DNA of 61,406 bases from Rhizophagus sp. LPA8_4_AMF (Eukaryota > Glomeromycota > Glomeromycetes > Glomerales > Glomeraceae): positions 1 to 61,406 of the forward strand of contig JADRCO010000058.1 in the NCBI GenBank assembly GCA_021464525.1, read 5' to 3'. The translations under genes and the position numbers were made by a program. Positions 57,219 through 61,406 of this stretch are shown piece after piece. Under the pieces are notes generated by a model. It saw only the letters and a program-made list of their open reading frames with translations. It ran no database searches and was not told the origin of the DNA. Position 1 is the first letter of the stretch. Each line of letters starts with the position of its first letter.

Positions 57219-58085
57219 GATGGAGGAGTATCATTAAATACGAATCGCAGAACTCATCTGAAAATTACAATTAATTTTAAGTATAATACTGCTAAAAAAC
57301 AAGTGTAAATGTGACCGACTTATTTACCTAAATGTGATTTCCTTAACACAGACATAACGAAAGAGTCTTTATAGATCATAAAAGTATAAATGGTGGAAGT
57401 GGTGAAAGAGTACAGAAGTAGTAACACAAATGCAAATTTTTTATTCTTACGTGCCAGATTTCATGACGTAATTGAATCGTTGTAAGTCAGATGCAATACA
57501 ACATAAAAATTCATGAATTAAATGAAGTTACGCTTAAATTACAAATAGAGATTTCTGCATTAAATTCTTATAAAATAATATTTATCCATTTTTATTTAGA
57601 TGTTTTACAAGGAAAACAATTTATTCATGATTTAGTTATTATGTAGACAAAGAAATTTTTAAACATCTATTATACTTGAGTAATAATTTTTGGACACAGT
57701 AATACTACTATCAAATATAAAGTAAATGTAAGAATAAAGAAATAACTTAATACTAAAACTCACATTAAATGGCCTAGGATTTGTGTACTCCCACCCTCTT
57801 TAATAGCATCATACATTTTTCTCTCTACTTATTTACAAAAAGTATCTATAACTAATTTGTTTATACTTCTATTGCTAATTACGTGTTTCTTATCCCCACA
57901 TACTTTTATGATATTAGATTTCTGAAATAAATTATCCCAATCATTTACAGAATTTTGTCTATCTATATCTCTCCCAAACACACAGACTAGTATATAAAAT
58001 CATATAATTATGGAAGTATTAGCAACTGAGGTAAAAAATAATACAATAATGATTTACACTTACCATCATGATTTATTTTCACATA
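57219..58085. other. Repeat-poor intergenic region
   Basis: No coding exon or transposon end was recognised in this A/T-rich stretch following the hAT element. Confidence 0.45.
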
Positions 58086-58265
58086 CCATATTTTTCCAAT
58101 ATTAAGCACTCCTTTTTTGCAAGGATTTTAAACGAAAAGTTTAGGAGAGTGCTTAATTTTGGAAGTTACTTTATTAGTATTTCATATAAAAAATTTTTTA
58201 ACACAGCTTGAAAAGTTTGGAGGAGTACTTAATTTTGGGAGGTGTTTAATATTGGAAAAATATGG
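58086..58265. mobile_element. TA-flanked MITE, 180 bases
   Basis: The left end reads CCATATTTTTCCAATATTAA and the complement of the right end is the same for these 20 bases. TA flanks both ends (58084-58085 and 58266-58267). A motif like GTRCTTAATTTTGG recurs inside. It has no gene; the frame at 58159-58347 crosses the right end and is not supported. Confidence 0.8.
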
Positions 58266-58361
58266 TAATTCCATTCTGCCTCATACACAAGAAATTTATT
58301 GCTTAATTTTTTCTGCAAGAATTTGGCACGCAAAGATACTTATATAAGATAAATTTTTTGA

Positions 58362-58820
58362 TGCTGTGAAGTTGCATGTGACGAGATTCATATGAGTGCG
58401 TCTATTGAACACATGATAATTTTCTTAGCGATCAAAATGCTGATATATAATAAGAAGACCGGAGGAAGTAATGTGTCAGTTTATTTTAAAATACAATCAA
58501 CCTCCTATATAGTCACCTCCTGTATAATCACATCATATAAAATTCCCCTTTATAAGCACACCATATTTTAGCCCAATATATTACTGTAATAAACATATTA
58601 AAAAAACCTCCTCTATAGTCACAATATATAATTTTATTGCTCTGATAGCTTCTTGAAACATATCATTATAATCCTAATCAATTTTTCGCTATAGATATTC
58701 TAAAATAAACTTGATATATTACTTTCTTCAGTTTTCTTGTTATATATTGGCATTTTGATCACTAAGAAAATTATCATGCGTTCAATAGATGCATTCATAT
58801 GAATCTCATCACATGTTTCA
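58362..58820. repeat. Inverted duplication with about 125-base arms
   Basis: Segment 58375-58487 reappears as its reverse complement at about 58692-58807, at roughly 85% identity by eye. Both copies contain GAGATTCATATGA-like and ATGATAATTTTCTTAG sequences. The loop between them carries Tc1/mariner-like end sequence at 58492-58530 (TACAATCAACCTCCTATATA) and related CCTCC...TATAGTCACA pieces. It may be a composite of two copies of one element in opposite orientation. Confidence 0.65.
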
Positions 58821-58829
58821 CTATAGATA

Positions 58830-58909
58830 CAGTCAACCTCCTTTATAATCACACCTCTTGGGACCAAAAAAAGGGTGTGATTATTATTACTTTGTGGATT
58901 ATTTGATTG
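58830..58909. mobile_element. Minimal TA-flanked Tc1/mariner-type element, 80 bases
   Basis: The left end is CAGTCAACCTCCTTTATAAT and the right-end complement is CAATCAAATAATCCAC, with a shared inner ATAATCACACC. TA lies at 58828-58829 and 58910-58911. It is almost only two terminal repeats. Related ends occur at 58492, so a family is present locally. Confidence 0.6.
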
Positions 58910-58911
58910 TA

Positions 58912-60479
58912 AATATCGATGATGCAAATAATTGTAGGTTTGAAATTTTATAGAATTTTGTTTGATATTTTGCTTGCTTATATTTATGCAAGGTGAATAA
59001 AAGGTCCACTAACCAGAATATCGCCTTTTTATATAATTTGCACTTTTGCAGGATCAATCTTAGAATACACTTTTGGAGGAAATTATGTTAATATGATTGC
59101 ATCACAAAAATCTGATCAATGGACTCTTCTTAATATAACAATAAAGAATTTAACGCTATCTATATGTAAAGATCATCAAGGGCCCTTTTACAATAATATA
59201 CGTAATAATTTTGAGAATATATGAGAAAGTTTAAGAATAAAGTTCCTGGATCTTTGCTGGAAATTATATTGCCCAATAATTTGCCAATTCAAATTCCCTA
59301 AATTACCCTTCATATACGCTTAAACAATAAAATTCCTTCTCAAAAATATGATTATTTGAGGTGAAGACTAATTATTTTTTGAAACATTTTTTGAAAAAGA
59401 TATATTACACTTCATAGGTAGATAGATCAAGAGGACGCTCAGGTCATTTAGTACTTTAAACATTTTTTATTTGCAATACATTGAGCCTGGCCTTAAAGGA
59501 ACTGCTAAAAATAAATTACATGATGCGGAACTTTGCCCTTGGTACATGACAAAATCTATCCTATTTATTTGCTATGCTTCTATTTTATCTATAGTCTACA
59601 TATAATTCTATGCGAATAAATAATTTTTATTAATATAATAACTGCAAAAAAAAATTTTGGAATGCAAAATAAAAAATAATGTGATTTGCATATCACACAA
59701 ATTCCTATTCTTTCAGCAAGAATTTTTCCAATATCATACTATGCATTTCAGGTGATAGATCTACTAAGCATAGCACATAACTATCAACGATAATTTTGCT
59801 ACTGGCCGATATGAAGTTTTATACGACCAAATATTTGTGATACCACTTATAGGTAAATGAGATTTTAGAATATAAATTAAAGATAAGTATATCTTAACAG
59901 TCAGTGGTCATGTCAGGTTTTTTTAAGTGATTTGTTATTTTATTAATTTATTAAAAATTACAATTTTAATATTTAATATAACATAATTTTTTTCTAAGTA
60001 ATATATAATTGAACCTTAATAAGTTTTTGTATTTTAGGTCTTGCTCTATTTATTTTAAGATTTGTTTTTACATTATAATACTTATATAAAATATTTTCAT
60101 TGAGCCAACTTTTTCTATTTTTTTAACTTTGATCTCCAAATGCAACTTATTGTTAAAATATAAATATTATTTTTAATTACTTAATTATATATAAAATGTT
60201 ATACATGGGGGCGTAATTACTCCTGATAATTCACCAATTCAGCATTACGGTGATGTAATATATTATGCTATTCTTGATTGAAATAGCCAATGTCAAAATG
60301 AATTATGTCGTCATAATACTGTAATGCTGTAATGCTGTAATGTCAAATTGCTGTAATAGGTTGAAATGTTGAATATCTGTTGTTTTTTTTAACTGGTTTA
60401 TTCACGAGATACAGACACAGTCACACAGATACACAGCATTTTATTAGGATTTAGGACGCTGACACTTTTATATTTATTA
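58912..60479. other. Intergenic region with possible worn relics
   Basis: Short stop-interrupted frames occur (for example near 59085-59230 and 59480-59600), which may be remains of a coding element, but I could not assign a family. A TGTAATGC motif repeats near 60317-60350. No gene can be supported. Confidence 0.4.
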
Positions 60480-61275
60480 GTTGTTCATTTTCATTGTAGA
60501 AGTGAGTTTCATTTTTTTATAAATAAATTTTTATTTAGATTGTAGCAATAGCAGTAACCTGAGGCCTGTACAGTACTAAAGTAGTATCTTGCTGAAAAAA
60601 TGACTATTTCTTGAACAGAACCCTGTTGAGAATTGGTGTTCTTGAAGTAGTTTCTACAATTTTTATTGTGTTTCTATCACGACAATGTAGATTGTAGGCT
60701 TGTAGAAGTAAGTTTTGATACTTTCTCTCCTTTTTTTTATTCTCACTTCACTAATTCAATGGGTTACAATAATTTTGGTGTAGTATATCTGCAGTCTGCT
60801 GTGATTCTATCATGTTATCATGTTATATAGAGGTAAGTTTCGCATATTTTTCTCTTTTTTATTTTTCGTTCGCTTCATCTATTACTTATTTACTTACAAT
60901 TTAGTTTAAGCTGTATCCGCCGTGATTCTGTCATTTTAGATTGTAGATTATAAAAGTAAGTTTCAATTTTCTTTTTTTTTTTTAATTTTTTTTTTTAGAT
61001 TGTTCACTCTGCTAATTTACTTACAATCTTGGTGTAGGTCGTGTCTGTCATGGTTCCGTCATGCCAAGCAGTTTGTAGAGGTAAGTTTTACATATTTTTC
61101 TCATTTTTTTTATTTTTTCCATTCACTTTACTAACTTATTTACAATTTTGGCGTAGGCGGTAGCGCAGTAGGCTGTGATGCCATTGTTCTCTCTTTTTCT
61201 TTTTTTAAGATGCTTCTTTCTTAACAGCCCTATTTGTAAGTTGTGTAGAATCCATAGAGGTAAGTTTTATTGTTG
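60480..61275 (+). repeat. About 124-base tandem array with splice-site-like signals
   Basis: Perfect or near-perfect donor-like GTAAGTTT (GTGAGTTT in the first unit) occurs at 60502, 60708, 60833, 60956, 61081 and 61260. The four between 60708 and 61081 are 123-125 bases apart. Each unit has a T-rich tract, then TTTACAATNTTGGTGTAG (acceptor-like), a 43-49 base stretch with TGTGATTCTGTCAT-like sequence, and AGAG before the next donor. The units are diverged. It may be a minisatellite, or a run of tiny exons of a transcript. No long open frame joins them. Confidence 0.65.
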
Positions 61276-61406
61276 CAATGTAATTTACTGAATAATTTTT
61301 GATAAATTAAATTCAGTTTTCTTTTTTAAGTTGTTTTTTTGCAGTATAGAAGCAAAATGATTTGAATTTAATTTTTTATGGAAAAATTTTTTATTGAAAT
61401 AATTTA

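Noticed and set aside
58159-58347. 62-residue frame crossing the right end of the 58086-58265 element
   Set aside because: It spans a transposon boundary, has no family similarity and no splice support.

Overview
This is nuclear DNA from a fungus. It is strongly AT-rich (roughly 70% A+T by eye, not counted). Most genes are split by short introns of about 55-90 bases with GTAAGT-like donors and AG acceptors. The gene set is fungal: a myosin-motor chitin synthase, ESCRT-III genes, a histidinol phosphatase, a holocytochrome c synthase and a small TIM chaperone. Very AT-rich introns, decayed hAT and Tc1/mariner-type transposons, and relics of an expanded gene family best fit an arbuscular mycorrhizal fungus (Glomeromycotina, Rhizophagus-like). 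That placement is inference. No tRNA, rRNA, CRISPR array or prokaryotic operon was seen.

Layout. (1) Positions 1-6.6 kb hold no gene I can support. They contain a 295-base foldback element with an 8-base duplication, a 1,654-base non-autonomous hAT-like element with an internal tandem array, and a 552-base TA-flanked inverted-repeat element. (2) Positions 6.6-49.3 kb are a dense block of conserved genes. In order: a C2H2 zinc-finger factor, an Atos-family protein, a ZCCHC9-like zinc-knuckle protein, a cysteine synthase-like enzyme, holocytochrome c synthase, IST1, VPS20/CHMP6, LSM6, a giant disordered protein, prohibitin 1, a myosin-motor chitin synthase, WDR92, an AlkD-like DNA glycosylase, a SANT/Myb protein, histidinol phosphatase, a tandem-CH actin-binding protein, TIM10, a Rad60/NIP45-like SUMO-like-domain protein, a REEP/HVA22 protein and MRE11. 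Several neighbours are head-to-head with only about 150-180 bases between start codons. (3) From 50.6 kb to the end the DNA changes character: a broken AIG1-type GTPase/coiled-coil/LRR gene, a relic with a PD-(D/E)XK-like motif, a full-length but stop-ridden hAT transposon with a nested foldback element, several small TA-flanked elements, and a roughly 124-base tandem array carrying splice-site-like signals.

The conserved genes are mostly housekeeping and do not form one pathway. Two functional links stand out. IST1 and VPS20 are adjacent convergent ESCRT-III genes. MRE11, the Rad60-like gene and the AlkD-like gene all serve genome maintenance. Exon structures were worked out by hand from reading-frame continuity, splice consensus and recognised protein families, so small exon-boundary errors are possible.
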